A stretch of 64,000 nt of DNA, from positions 1,488,001 through 1,552,000 of the forward strand of contig OZ241380.1 in assembly GCA_965200765.1 (NCBI GenBank), read 5' to 3'. The translations under genes and the position numbers were made by a program. Origin of the DNA: G965200765 sp965200765 (GTDB lineage: Bacteria > Pseudomonadota > Gammaproteobacteria > Arenicellales > JAJDZL01). Positions 1 to 8,997 of this stretch are shown here, piece after piece (position 1 is the first letter of the stretch; each line of letters begins with the position of its first letter). The notes under the pieces are model-generated. The model did no database searches, was not told where the DNA came from, and saw only the letters and a program-made list of their open reading frames with translations.

Positions 1-42
1 TCTACCATAATTCAATGCAAAACCGTTGAAATGAAATAATTG

Positions 43-1236
43 TCAGTTCCTAGATTTTATAAAACCTGTGGACATGTTTCGTACCATTTTATCCAATTCT
101 TCAACCTGTGCCACATCTTCAATCATTTCATCGTCCGTAGAATCCAAACATCTGCTTACAATTTCTGCAATTTCGGTGAATCGAATTCGAGACTTGAGGA
201 AAGCTTCTACTGCCACTTCATTGGCACCATTCAGGATAATTGCCGCTGAATTGTCTGTCTTGGCAACATCCTGCGCCAATTGCAAACAGGGAAATCGTTT
301 CATGTCCGGCGGGGCAAATTCCAGCTTGGGTAATGAAAAGAAATCTATGTACGATGCCCCGCTGTCCCTGGAACCCGGCCAAAACAAGGCACTTGCAATC
401 GAGACGCGCATGTCTGGCAAAGCCAGTTGCGCAAGCACCGAACCATCCAGATATTCAACCATGGAATGCACTACCCCCTGAGGATGCACTAGCACTTCCA
501 CTTGCTCAGCAGGTGTGTCGAACAACCAGCGCGCTTCAATAATTTCCAAACCCTTGTTCATCATGGTGGCCGAATCGACTGAAATCTTGTGTCCCATGCT
601 CCAGACCGGGTGAGCAACTGCCTGTTGCCAGACTACCTCGCCAAGCTGCTCAATCGGGTAATCTCGAAACGGTCCGCCGGTACCGGTCAACAGAATTCGT
701 CGCAGCCCCTCAATGGGTTCAAAGGTATGATAGCCGCCAGTCTTCGCACTTTTGGCACATTGGAAAATCGCGTTGTGTTCGCTATCGATCGGAAGAATGA
801 TCGCACCGCTTTGTTTCGCGGTTCGTCCAAGCAAAGCCCCCAGCATCACTACCGGTTCTTTGTTTGCTATCAGAACGGTCGCTCCGGCTACTACCGATTC
901 ATACAATGGTTTCAATCCACCGGATCCGGATATACCAGCAACAACGAAATGATCGCCGGTCGCACGGCATACGTCCAGCAACGCTTCTTCACCGGCCACA
1001 ATCTCTGTACGTAATTCTGTACCACTTAGCCTGGCTTGCAGAGTACGTCGTTCCGTTTCATTTTCAACCACCGCGTAGTGAGGTTGAAACTCACAACAGT
1101 TGGCGGCGAGATTTTCACTGGCAGATCGCGCCGTCAATGCAAAAACGGAAAACTTGTCCCGGTGGAGCCGGATAATTTCCAGCGTCAGTTGTCCGATTAC
1201 TCCGGTTGCGCCGAGTACCGTGACGGTTCTGGTCAA
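43..1236 (-). CDS. dxr: 1-deoxy-D-xylulose 5-phosphate reductoisomerase
   Basis: This is the second enzyme of the MEP isoprenoid pathway. It converts DXP to 2-C-methyl-D-erythritol 4-phosphate with NADPH in the cytosol. The 397-aa product has the N-terminal nucleotide-binding motif GATGVIG near residues 9-15, the metal-site stretch DSEHNAIFQC and the substrate motif SVDSATMMNKGLE, and its length is normal for the family. The apparent start is TTG at 1236, which overlaps the cdsA stop as TTGA and suggests translational coupling. It is the last gene of the operon visible here; in many gammaproteobacteria rseP follows. Confidence 0.97.
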   Translation of the reverse strand: MTRTVTVLGATGVIGQLTLEIIRLHRDKFSVFALTARSASENLAANCCEFQPHYAVVENETERRTLQARLSGTELRTEIVAGEEALLDVCRATGDHFVVAGISGSGGLKPLYESVVAGATVLIANKEPVVMLGALLGRTAKQSGAIILPIDSEHNAIFQCAKSAKTGGYHTFEPIEGLRRILLTGTGGPFRDYPIEQLGEVVWQQAVAHPVWSMGHKISVDSATMMNKGLEIIEARWLFDTPAEQVEVLVHPQGVVHSMVEYLDGSVLAQLALPDMRVSIASALFWPGSRDSGASYIDFFSLPKLEFAPPDMKRFPCLQLAQDVAKTDNSAAIILNGANEVAVEAFLKSRIRFTEIAEIVSRCLDSTDDEMIEDVAQVEELDKMVRNMSTGFIKSRN

Positions 1237-2036
1237 TTCACTGAATCCGGAAAAAACAAGGTACCAAGCACATAGACAGGTGCCGCTGACAACGTGCTGT
1301 CAATGCGGTCCAACACTCCGCCGTGTCCCGGCAACAAACGGCCACTGTCTTTCACTCCGACGGATCGCTTGAGGACACTTACAAACAAATCCCCGGCGAT
1401 TGAAAATACAGCGACTACAACACAAAACACGGCGAAGGCAATATTACGAGTCGGATTTTCCGGCCATAACACTGAACTGATTGCCAAAGCCGCGGTCAGA
1501 ACAGCAAGCAAACCGCCGATTACTCCTTCAACAGTTTTTCCTGGACTCAGACGCTCGGCAAGTTTACGCCGACCAAATCGTCTACCCGAATAATAAGCTG
1601 CAGTATCAGCCAAACAGACAACCAGAAACAAACCAAGCAACCACCAGACACTACGATAGTGCAGTTGCGACACACCGAGAACAGCCACAGCAATGACTGC
1701 AATGCAGGCAAATGCTGACAACAATGGCTTCCAACGCTCCGGGGGCATTTTGAACATGAGCCCAATGATCATCATCCACAACAATATTGCGAACACATAA
1801 ATCATCACTGAATAGTCAGCGAGCAACAAAGCAATAATGCTTGCAAATACAGTTGCCAGCGCCCAAGTCAGGACAGCTGGCAAAGAAACTGCTCCGGCAA
1901 GACTGCCCAGTTCATAGCCAGCAAGCAGTGCAATCGGAATCAACGCCCATCGAAACCAGTCCGACGGCAACCAGAATACCAATGTACCCAATACCGCCAC
2001 AATCACTATGGCAGTAATGATTCTTTGACTAGGCAC
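1233..2036 (-). CDS. cdsA: phosphatidate cytidylyltransferase
   Basis: CdsA makes CDP-diacylglycerol from phosphatidate and CTP at the inner membrane, the branch point for phospholipid synthesis. The 267-aa protein is a string of hydrophobic segments and carries the family signature near the C terminus, seen as SVLKRSVGVKDSGRLLPGHG followed by GVLDRIDS. Start is GTG at 2036, overlapping the end of uppS by 8 nt. It lies between uppS and dxr, the usual gammaproteobacterial arrangement. Confidence 0.96.
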   Translation of the reverse strand: MPSQRIITAIVIVAVLGTLVFWLPSDWFRWALIPIALLAGYELGSLAGAVSLPAVLTWALATVFASIIALLLADYSVMIYVFAILLWMMIIGLMFKMPPERWKPLLSAFACIAVIAVAVLGVSQLHYRSVWWLLGLFLVVCLADTAAYYSGRRFGRRKLAERLSPGKTVEGVIGGLLAVLTAALAISSVLWPENPTRNIAFAVFCVVVAVFSIAGDLFVSVLKRSVGVKDSGRLLPGHGGVLDRIDSTLSAAPVYVLGTLFFPDSVN

Positions 2037-2823
2037 TTTGTTTCAGATTGGCAGGTTGCTGAACCTGCTCGTCAGTCCTCCCGAAACGACGGATGCGCAA
2101 GCGAAATGACTGCAAAGCTTTTTCAAATTCATCCCGGCCGAACTCGGGCCAGAATGTGTTGGTAAAGTACAGCTCTGTATAGGCGAGTTGCCAAAGCAGA
2201 AAATTACTCATACGCTTTTCGCCTCCAGTCCGAATAAACAGATCCGGTTCAGACATCCAGCTCGTACTGAGATTTCGAGAAATGGTATCACTGTCAATGT
2301 CATCACAATTCAGCTGACCGGATTGGACTTCTTTTGCGATGGCCCGACATGCTTGCGTCAAATCCCAGCGACCACCGTAGTTGAGAGCTATGGTTAACAC
2401 CAAGCGATCGTTGTCCTTGGTAATGGCAGTTGCAGTTTTGATTTTGTCCTGAATGGAATTTGGCAACTCAGTGAGATTGCCGATGAATTGCAATCGAACT
2501 CCATTTTCGTGCAAGGTTTGAACCTCGCGCTCCAAGGCCCGGGAAAGCAAATTCATCAACCAGTTCACTTCCTGTTTTGGGCGTCGCCAATTTTCGCTAC
2601 TGAAGGCGAACAAGGTCAGATAGGAAATTTTCTTTTCAATACAACACCTTACCAGGGTGCGTACATTGTCAACCCCTCTTCGGTGACCCTCCAGTCTGGG
2701 CAATCCCCTTTGCTTGGCCCAGCGTCCATTGCCGTCCATGATGATCGCTACATGAGCAGGAATACCTGTTGGAGAACCTGTCGCTTCGGCCAATCCGGAC
2801 GGATTTTCGGACTGCTTGAACAT
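2029..2823 (-). CDS. uppS: undecaprenyl diphosphate synthase (cis-prenyltransferase)
   Basis: UppS condenses isopentenyl diphosphate units to undecaprenyl diphosphate, the lipid carrier for cell wall and O-antigen units. The 264-aa protein has the catalytic segment MDGNGRWAKQRG near residues 29-40 and the C-terminal block with RTGGEKRMSNFLLWQ and ELYFTNTFWPEF. The usual family arginine patch reads RTGGEKR. Start is ATG at 2823. It is followed by cdsA and dxr, so the operon supplies both isoprenoid precursors and envelope lipids. Confidence 0.96.
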   Translation of the reverse strand: MFKQSENPSGLAEATGSPTGIPAHVAIIMDGNGRWAKQRGLPRLEGHRRGVDNVRTLVRCCIEKKISYLTLFAFSSENWRRPKQEVNWLMNLLSRALEREVQTLHENGVRLQFIGNLTELPNSIQDKIKTATAITKDNDRLVLTIALNYGGRWDLTQACRAIAKEVQSGQLNCDDIDSDTISRNLSTSWMSEPDLFIRTGGEKRMSNFLLWQLAYTELYFTNTFWPEFGRDEFEKALQSFRLRIRRFGRTDEQVQQPANLKQSA

Positions 2824-2873
2824 GAAATCAGTACTTTCGGGTCAACCTGCGCCTGGTTTTTGCAATAAACCAG

Positions 2874-3431
2874 TCAAATCGTCATTATCTCTTCTTCTTT
2901 CTTGCTCACAATTTCATCCACCTTCGCGATGTATTCATCCGTGAGTGCTTGAATCCTTTGATTACCCATTCGCTCATCGTCTTCCGTTATTTCCTTCAGC
3001 TTCAGCCAATCTTTCAAATCACTGTTGCAGGCGCGTCTGATATTGCGAATCGCAACTCTGCCGGATTCACCTTCACCGCGAGCAATCTTGGTAATTTCAA
3101 CTCGTCGTTCTTCTGTCAGTGGCGGAATAGGCACTTTGATGGATTCGCTGGCACTGGCCGGATTCAACCCCAAATCCGACTCGATGATGGCTTTTTCAAT
3201 GACTGGCATCATGGACTTGTCCCAAGGACTGATGTTGATTGTCCGCGCATCGCCGACATTGATCGTGGCAACCTGGTTCAAGGGGGTTGGCGTGCCGTAG
3301 TAGCTGACAACAATGTGGTCCAGCAAAGCAGTGCTAGCCCGTCCGGTTCTGAGTTTCGACAACTCCTTCCTCAGGTTGACAACCGATTTTTCCATGCGCG
3401 TTTTCGCGTCTTGAACCAGTTCGTCTAGCAT
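2874..3431 (-). CDS. frr: ribosome recycling factor
   Basis: RRF splits the post-termination ribosome together with EF-G. The 185-aa length is exactly typical, and the recognisable blocks are LRTGRASTALLDHI, NISPWDKSMMPVIEKAI and the C-terminal helix IQALTDEYIAKVDEIVSKKE. ATG at 3431 overlaps the 3' end of pyrH by 7 nt. It sits in the conserved rpsB-tsf-pyrH-frr block. Confidence 0.97.
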   Translation of the reverse strand: MLDELVQDAKTRMEKSVVNLRKELSKLRTGRASTALLDHIVVSYYGTPTPLNQVATINVGDARTINISPWDKSMMPVIEKAIIESDLGLNPASASESIKVPIPPLTEERRVEITKIARGEGESGRVAIRNIRRACNSDLKDWLKLKEITEDDERMGNQRIQALTDEYIAKVDEIVSKKEEEIMTI

Positions 3432-4168
3432 TGTTGTTTTCCATTGTTGACTAGCGTACCAATTGATTCACCCATGCCGGCGCGTATGATCGCACCGGTT
3501 TGATTGGCATTGAATACCCGAATGGGCAAATTGTTGTCGCGACAAATCGCTACGGCCATCGCGTCCATCACTTCAAGGTTGTTACTCAGGACTTCATCGA
3601 ATGTTATCTGATTATACATTATCGCACTGGAATAGTCATCGGGTGCTGCGCTGTATATTCCGTCAACTTTCGTGCCCTTCAATAAAATATCCGCGTTGAT
3701 CTCTACCGCACGCAAACTGGCCCCGCTGTCGGTAGTGACATGCGTGTTACCGGTACCACCAGCGAAAACCACAATACGATTCCTTTGAAAGTGCTGCTCA
3801 AACGATACAGCATCGTACTGTTCAACCATAGACGGTACGGCCAGCACCGATTGAACCACGATTTCTGCGCCGCTCTGCAAAGCCACCTGTTCCAGCGCAA
3901 AGGCATTGATTATGGTGCAAAGCATGCCGATCTGGTCGCCTCGCACACGCGAAATTCCAAGTTCTTCAGACTGTCTCCCGCGATGGAAATTTCCACCGCC
4001 GATTACAACGCCGACCTGAACACCGCGAAGCACCAGTTGATGGATCTCATCAACGATTCGATTGACAGTGGTTGCATCAAAACCGGAGCCGTCCTCACCA
4101 CCTAGTATTTCGCCGCTCAGCTTGAGCAACACCCGGCGGTACGACGATGATTCAGACACAACATTCAA
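3425..4168 (-). CDS. pyrH: UMP kinase
   Basis: PyrH phosphorylates UMP to UDP and is the hexameric bacterial enzyme of the amino acid kinase fold. The 247-aa product shows the N-terminal motif LLKLSGEILGG, the glycine-rich loop VVIGGGNFHRGR and the C-terminal NLPIRVFN. The longest reading begins with TTG at 4168; a GTG three codons further in (4159) is an alternative start, and the sequence does not clearly decide between them. It follows tsf by 6 nt. Confidence 0.96.
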   Translation of the reverse strand: MNVVSESSSYRRVLLKLSGEILGGEDGSGFDATTVNRIVDEIHQLVLRGVQVGVVIGGGNFHRGRQSEELGISRVRGDQIGMLCTIINAFALEQVALQSGAEIVVQSVLAVPSMVEQYDAVSFEQHFQRNRIVVFAGGTGNTHVTTDSGASLRAVEINADILLKGTKVDGIYSAAPDDYSSAIMYNQITFDEVLSNNLEVMDAMAVAICRDNNLPIRVFNANQTGAIIRAGMGESIGTLVNNGKQQC

Positions 4169-4174
4169 ACTGAA

Positions 4175-5011
4175 TTACTCGCCGGCCAGCTCCATACGAA
4201 CAAATCGGGAAACAGAAGCATTGTTCTGCTTTACAATATCGCCAACCGACTTGGTGTTGTCCTTGACGAAGATTTGTCCCAGCAAGGTGTTTTCTTCCCG
4301 AAACTTCTTCAAACGTCCTTCTACAATACGCTCAATGATTGCATCGGGCTTGCCGGTGGATTTTGCCTGTTCAAGATAAATGCCCCGTTCTTTCTCCTGC
4401 GTTGCCTGCGGCACTTCATCCGCGCTGACCCAAGACGGATTCATTGCCGCGACGTGCATGGCCAGGTCCTTGCCCAGTGCCACTGCATCTTCTGAAATTT
4501 CAAGCAATACACCGATTTTGCCACGATGATCGTAGGTAGCGATTGCGTTACCATCAGACGCTTTCAGGACCTGGATGCGACGAACTGTTACGTTCTCGCC
4601 AACTTTGGTAATCAATTCGCGTCGAACTTCTTCGACTGTTCCGCCGCCCCCTGGAAACGGCTGAGCGCTGAACGTCTCGACATTGAGACTTTCATCGTCC
4701 GAATTCAGTGCCAGTTCGCCAAGCGGCACCGCAAAGCCGCGAAACACATCGCCGCGGCCAACGAAATCGGTTTCGCAGTTTACTTCCACAACAGCACCGG
4801 CACTGCCATCTGCCTTTCTAGAGCAGACTACCAGGCCATCGCTGGCGGTTCTGGCCGACTTCTTGTCGGCCATGTCTGCACCTTTTTTTCTCAGCAGTTC
4901 AATGGCAAGCTCTTCGTCGCCATTGCACTCTACCAGTGAATTTTTGCAATCCATCATGCCAGCCCCGGTTCGATCTCTAAGGGCCTTTACCATTTTCGCA
5001 GTGATTTCCAT
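4175..5011 (-). CDS. tsf: translation elongation factor Ts
   Basis: EF-Ts is the nucleotide exchange factor for EF-Tu. The 278-aa protein begins with the UBA-like N-terminal domain containing LRDRTGAGMMDCKNSL, followed by the conserved core VEVNCETDFVGRGDVF that contacts EF-Tu. Length and order fit the family. Start is ATG at 5011, about 97 nt downstream of the rpsB stop, as in the usual rpsB-tsf operon. Confidence 0.97.
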   Translation of the reverse strand: MEITAKMVKALRDRTGAGMMDCKNSLVECNGDEELAIELLRKKGADMADKKSARTASDGLVVCSRKADGSAGAVVEVNCETDFVGRGDVFRGFAVPLGELALNSDDESLNVETFSAQPFPGGGGTVEEVRRELITKVGENVTVRRIQVLKASDGNAIATYDHRGKIGVLLEISEDAVALGKDLAMHVAAMNPSWVSADEVPQATQEKERGIYLEQAKSTGKPDAIIERIVEGRLKKFREENTLLGQIFVKDNTKSVGDIVKQNNASVSRFVRMELAGE

Positions 5012-5108
5012 GTTTCGTCCGTAATGAATAGAGTTTTTGCTACATATCAGGTTTGTGCAAGGCCAAGCATGCCTTGCTTCTGTTCAATTGCTACTTCGCA
5101 GAATTAAT

Positions 5109-5984
5109 TCAGGCCGATTCAGTTGTTTCTGCTTCAACGCCTGATTCGGTTTCCTCAGGCTTGTCAGGCTTCTCTTCCACAGCATCCTCTCGCATCGGTG
5201 CGACTGCCGCTTGTGCGCCCGTAACCTTGTACACCACTTCGCCGATATACTGCGTTTCGGTGCTTTCCAATTCGCTCGCCCGTTCCGCAACATCTTCAGC
5301 ACGCGCCTTGCCATCAATGATGGCATCTGCAGCAGTTTCACAGTACAAACGAATGGCGCTGATGGCATCGTCGTTGCCCGGAATAATATAGTCTACATCG
5401 TCCGGGTCACAGTTCGTATCAACGATGGCCACTACCGGTATGCCGAGTTTTTTTGCTTCGGTAACAGCAATGTATTCATGCTTGACATCAATGACAAACA
5501 AAACATCGGGCAATTTATTACCCATGCTGCGAATACCCGCCAGATTGCGATCCAGGCGAAACCGTTCGCGTTGCACACGCATAATGTCTTTCTTTGAAAG
5601 AGAATTGATATCTTTGCTATTGACAATGGCATCCAATTCGTCAAGGCGATTGATTGATTCGCGTACTGTTCGATAATTGGTCAGCATGCCGCCCAGCCAG
5701 CGATGATGCACATAGGGGCATCCTGCACGGATTGCCTGGTCTTTCACAAGTGCGCTGGCCTGACGCTTTGTACCAACAAACATGATCATGCCGCGCTTGC
5801 TGGCCACACTACCAAGATAGTTCATCGCATCATTGAGCAAGTCAAGCGTACGATCAAGATTGATAATATGAATCTTGTTTTTGTGTCCGTAAATGTACGG
5901 ACTCATTTTGGGGCACCAGTAACGCGTCTGGTGTCCAAAATGCACACCGGATGCCAGTAGCTGGCGCATAGTGATGTTACTCAT
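5109..5984 (-). CDS. rpsB: 30S ribosomal protein S2
   Basis: This is the structural protein S2 of the small ribosomal subunit. I chose the ATG at 5984, giving a 291-aa protein that begins MSNITMRQLLASGVHFGHQT, the universal S2 N terminus. The reading frame stays open 52 codons upstream, but that extension has no S2 similarity and lies in the leader. Recognisable blocks are FGHQTRYWCPKMSPYIYG, HIINLDRTLDLL and VDTNCDPDDVDYIIPGNDDA. The C terminus carries an acidic, glutamate-rich tail. It is the first gene of the operon. Confidence 0.97.
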   Translation of the reverse strand: MSNITMRQLLASGVHFGHQTRYWCPKMSPYIYGHKNKIHIINLDRTLDLLNDAMNYLGSVASKRGMIMFVGTKRQASALVKDQAIRAGCPYVHHRWLGGMLTNYRTVRESINRLDELDAIVNSKDINSLSKKDIMRVQRERFRLDRNLAGIRSMGNKLPDVLFVIDVKHEYIAVTEAKKLGIPVVAIVDTNCDPDDVDYIIPGNDDAISAIRLYCETAADAIIDGKARAEDVAERASELESTETQYIGEVVYKVTGAQAAVAPMREDAVEEKPDKPEETESGVEAETTESA

Positions 5985-6174
5985 TGAAGTAATTCTCCGA
6001 TTTGGGTTAAACAACCACAGCTTCGGCATGCCGACCTTGAAGCACCCGTGGCAAGCCGAGAATTTGCTGTGTGAAACTAATTCAAATTTGAATGACAGGC
6101 TTCTATAGTACTTGAAATTGGCAAATTTGGCAAATTCCAATTTTCAGCCGTGTTGTGAATCGCCTGTGAAGTCA

Positions 6175-6203
6175 ATTATAAATCGGTTCGGTTCCAAATT
6201 CAA
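6175..6203 (-). promoter_or_regulatory. sigma70 promoter of the rpsB operon
   Basis: On the minus strand there is a TTGAAT -35 (6198-6203), a 17-nt spacer and a perfect TATAAT -10 (6175-6180). Transcription would start near 6168, leaving a leader of about 185 nt before the rpsB ATG. That is long enough for the autoregulatory structures known for S2 leaders in other bacteria, but I did not fold it. Confidence 0.7.
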
Positions 6204-6232
6204 AGATTTGGTCCCCAACAATTGTGACACTG

Positions 6233-6601
6233 CTAATGATAATCGGAATATTTTTTTGCGCTGCCGCGCACCAGATCGGCCGGATATTTGATCTCATTTT
6301 TTGTCAACTTGCGATCAATCGCATCAAGCAAATCAATGTTCAGACAATCGGCAATTTTTAGCAGATAAACCGCCACGTCGGCAAGCTCTTCTTCAACTCT
6401 GCCTTGTTGCGTTGAATCCAGATTCTTGCTCTCTTCCTCGGTCAACCACTGAAATATCTCAACCAACTCGGCCGCTTCGACGCTCACCCCCATCGCCAAA
6501 TTCTTCGGTGAGTGAAACTGCTCCCAATCCCGGTCGCGGGCGAACTGCCGAATTCGTTGAATCAGTGTTTCAATTTCAACAATGCTGCTGCTGTCCGACA
6601 T
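6233..6601 (-). CDS. MazG-like nucleotide pyrophosphohydrolase
   Basis: This 122-aa all-alpha protein belongs to the single-domain MazG-like/dCTPase group, which hydrolyses non-canonical or surplus (d)NTPs to monophosphates. The metal-binding acidic helices are visible as EAAELVEIFQW near residue 43 and EELADVAVYLLKIAD near residue 71, matching the ExxE and ExxD pattern. The stop lies 249 nt upstream of the rpsB start, with the rpsB promoter in between. The 3' end of the gene upstream (cfa) abuts its start at 6601. The substrate cannot be told from sequence. Confidence 0.85.
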   Translation of the reverse strand: MSDSSSIVEIETLIQRIRQFARDRDWEQFHSPKNLAMGVSVEAAELVEIFQWLTEEESKNLDSTQQGRVEEELADVAVYLLKIADCLNIDLLDAIDRKLTKNEIKYPADLVRGSAKKYSDYH

Positions 6602-7872
6602 TATTCACGTAAACTCGGATACAAATGCTCGCGTGTCATCGGGATATCATTGTCAAGTTCACGCGCAAACAGCATTTGAAACAACTGCAGTCTGCCCACC
6701 AGAAACGATGCAATTGATCCACTCAGATACAATCGCCACGCTCGCACAAACAGTTGGTCGAACATGGCCATGACTTTCTCTTCATTTTCATCGAATCGCT
6801 GCAACCAGTGCTGTAGAGTCCGTGCATAGTGCAAACGAAGATTTTCAATATCCAGTACTGAAAAATTGAATGGCTCAACGATATCCATCATTTCTCTAAT
6901 GGTCGGCGGGTAGGCCCCCGGGAAAATCCGCTTTTCAATCCACGGGCTCATGCGCTCCGGTGAATTTCGACCGATAGAGTGCACCAGTGCTCGACCGTTT
7001 TTGGACAAAACACGATCAACTACCTCACCCAACTGTTGGTAGTTTTGCCTGCCCACATGCTCCAGCATTCCGACCGAGACAAACACATCGTACTCGCCGG
7101 AAATATTGCGATAGTCGTCTTCTACGTACTCCACCTGATCGGATAACCCTGATTCTTTGGCCCGGTCTACCGCATACACAATCTGTTCATGCGAGATGTT
7201 GTAAGACTTCACTTTAACTCCGTGATTGCGTGCCATATACAGTGCCAGTGAACCCCAGCCGCAACCTGCTTCCGCGACAGTTTGTCCCGGTTTTAGCTGC
7301 AGCTTGCGACAAACATGCTCCATCTTGGCTTGTTGTGACTGCTCAATCGTCATCGACGGGTCCGGAAAATAGGAACAAGTGTATTGCATGTTCTTGTCCA
7401 GCCACAACTCGTAGAATTCATTGCCCAAATCGTAATGGTGGTGGATATTGGACTTGGAACCTTCAAGTGTATTGGAGCGTGCCTTTTTCTCAAACAACTT
7501 GGTGAATGCTTCCATTTTCGGATGCTCACCTTTCACAGAGTGTTTCGCTCGGAATACCTCGCACAAAAATTCCACCAAATTATCAACGTCAATAGAACCT
7601 CTGGAATACTCGTCGCCGAAGCCGATTTCAGGCTTGGTAATCAACGCATTCAACGCTTTTCGCTGCTTGATATGCATGGTTGCAACGGGTGTTGTATGCG
7701 ATGGTTTCAATATTGAGTCATCCCAGAGTTTGATTTGAATGTTTGGGCGACCACCAAGCTCTTGCATTTTCTGAACGAGATAGCGGTCGCGCGCACTGAC
7801 TCGGCGAGGAGTATCGATATCCGAACTCTCAAAAGACTCCAAAGACAAACGTGATCGTTTTTCTGTCGACAT
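6601..7872 (-). CDS. cfa: cyclopropane-fatty-acyl-phospholipid synthase family protein
   Basis: The enzyme is predicted to transfer a methylene group from S-adenosylmethionine to the double bond of membrane phospholipid acyl chains. I place the start at ATG 7872, preceded by GGGAGAA, which gives 423 aa; the frame is open 14 codons further upstream without a better site. The SAM-binding motif VAEAGCGWGSLALYMA lies in the central part, followed by SYNISHEQ and the family block GMLEHVGRQNYQ. The N-terminal lipid-binding half is present. The gene is followed immediately by the MazG-like gene. Confidence 0.9.
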   Translation of the reverse strand: MSTEKRSRLSLESFESSDIDTPRRVSARDRYLVQKMQELGGRPNIQIKLWDDSILKPSHTTPVATMHIKQRKALNALITKPEIGFGDEYSRGSIDVDNLVEFLCEVFRAKHSVKGEHPKMEAFTKLFEKKARSNTLEGSKSNIHHHYDLGNEFYELWLDKNMQYTCSYFPDPSMTIEQSQQAKMEHVCRKLQLKPGQTVAEAGCGWGSLALYMARNHGVKVKSYNISHEQIVYAVDRAKESGLSDQVEYVEDDYRNISGEYDVFVSVGMLEHVGRQNYQQLGEVVDRVLSKNGRALVHSIGRNSPERMSPWIEKRIFPGAYPPTIREMMDIVEPFNFSVLDIENLRLHYARTLQHWLQRFDENEEKVMAMFDQLFVRAWRLYLSGSIASFLVGRLQLFQMLFARELDNDIPMTREHLYPSLRE

Positions 7873-7923
7873 TTCAATTATTCTCCCGATGAAAAAGAAA
7901 AATTCAAAAATCAAATAGTTGTG

Positions 7924-8982
7924 TTAAAAAAGTGCAGCCTGAAACTGCCCGGCGGATGACTTGCGAAACTGTCCGATGTCCAATTCCGGCATCGCCTGAT
8001 TCAGTCCGTATTTTACCTTGGCCAAGTCAAAACGTTTCTGTATCAGGTCAGCAACAGGGCCCGACCCTCGCATTCGTGAATAGAACTCCGAGTCGCTGTC
8101 CTGCCCGCTTCGAACCTGTCGTACCAGACTTTGAATACGCCCGGCCTTGTCCGGATAGTGTACCATTAACCACTCATAAAACAAATCGCGAACTTCCAGC
8201 GGCAATCGAAGCATGGTCCAAGTTGTACTACGTGCACCTGCCTGGGCACACATCTCCAATATGCTTTCAATTTCATGCTCATTCAATCCCGGAATAACCG
8301 GTGCTACAAAAACCATTACGGGAATTTCGGCATCTGCAAGCTTTTGAATCGTTTCAATCCGTTTATGCGGTGCCGAAGCACGCGGTTCCATGGTTCTTGA
8401 CAATTTCGAGTCAAGCGTAGTTACCGAAATATTCACAGTCGCCAAACTCATTGCAGCCATCTCGGTGAGTACATCCAAGTCCCTGACAACCAAGCCCGAT
8501 TTCGTAGTAATTGTAACTGGATGACGATGCTCGTACAGAGTTTCAAGAATCTGCCGGGTCAATGTGTAGTTTCGTTCAATTGGTTGATACGGATCGGTAT
8601 TGGTACCCAAGGCGATCGGACTGCATCGGTACGAAGGCTTGCTGATTTCTTCCTTCAACTTTTCTGCAACATCCGGCTTCATCAACAGTTTCGTCTCGAA
8701 ATCCAGTCCGGCAGAATAACCCAGATAAGTATGGCTCGGCCGCGCATAACAGTACACACAACCATGCTCGCAACCCCGGTACATATTAATTGAACAGTCA
8801 AATGGAAGATCCGGCGACTGGTTTCGTGCGATGACGGTCTTGGACGAATCGATTTCTACCGAAGTTCGCAACGGCGCTTCCTCCTCGACATGCCACCCGT
8901 CGTACACCTGATTGCGCTGCCAATCCTCGAATCGCCCGGTCAGATTGCTTGCTGTACCCCTGCCCTTGATTTTCTGCTCCAC
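7924..8982 (-). CDS. PA0069-family radical SAM protein (SplB-like)
   Basis: The protein carries the [4Fe-4S] cysteine motif as CEHGCVYC (CX3CX2C) after YRGC, the arrangement of the SPL-related PA0069 family, whose physiological reaction is not established. The most upstream start would be GTG at 8997, but a second GTG at 8982 has GGAGG seven to eight nt upstream and gives a 352-aa protein beginning MEQKIKGRGTASN, so I prefer it. Other family blocks are LGTNTDPYQPIE and TTKSGLVVRDLDVL. It follows the broken AI-2E transporter closely. Confidence 0.85.
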   Translation of the reverse strand: MEQKIKGRGTASNLTGRFEDWQRNQVYDGWHVEEEAPLRTSVEIDSSKTVIARNQSPDLPFDCSINMYRGCEHGCVYCYARPSHTYLGYSAGLDFETKLLMKPDVAEKLKEEISKPSYRCSPIALGTNTDPYQPIERNYTLTRQILETLYEHRHPVTITTKSGLVVRDLDVLTEMAAMSLATVNISVTTLDSKLSRTMEPRASAPHKRIETIQKLADAEIPVMVFVAPVIPGLNEHEIESILEMCAQAGARSTTWTMLRLPLEVRDLFYEWLMVHYPDKAGRIQSLVRQVRSGQDSDSEFYSRMRGSGPVADLIQKRFDLAKVKYGLNQAMPELDIGQFRKSSAGQFQAALF

Positions 8983-8997
8983 AATCAATCCTCCCAC

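Noticed and set aside
1..42. Possible start of rseP (ATG at complement of 6-8) downstream of dxr
   Set aside because: Only two to three codons lie in the window, so the gene cannot be identified.
5985..6140. N-terminal extension of rpsB by 52 codons
   Set aside because: The universal S2 N terminus begins at 5984; the extension lies in the leader after the promoter and has no similarity.
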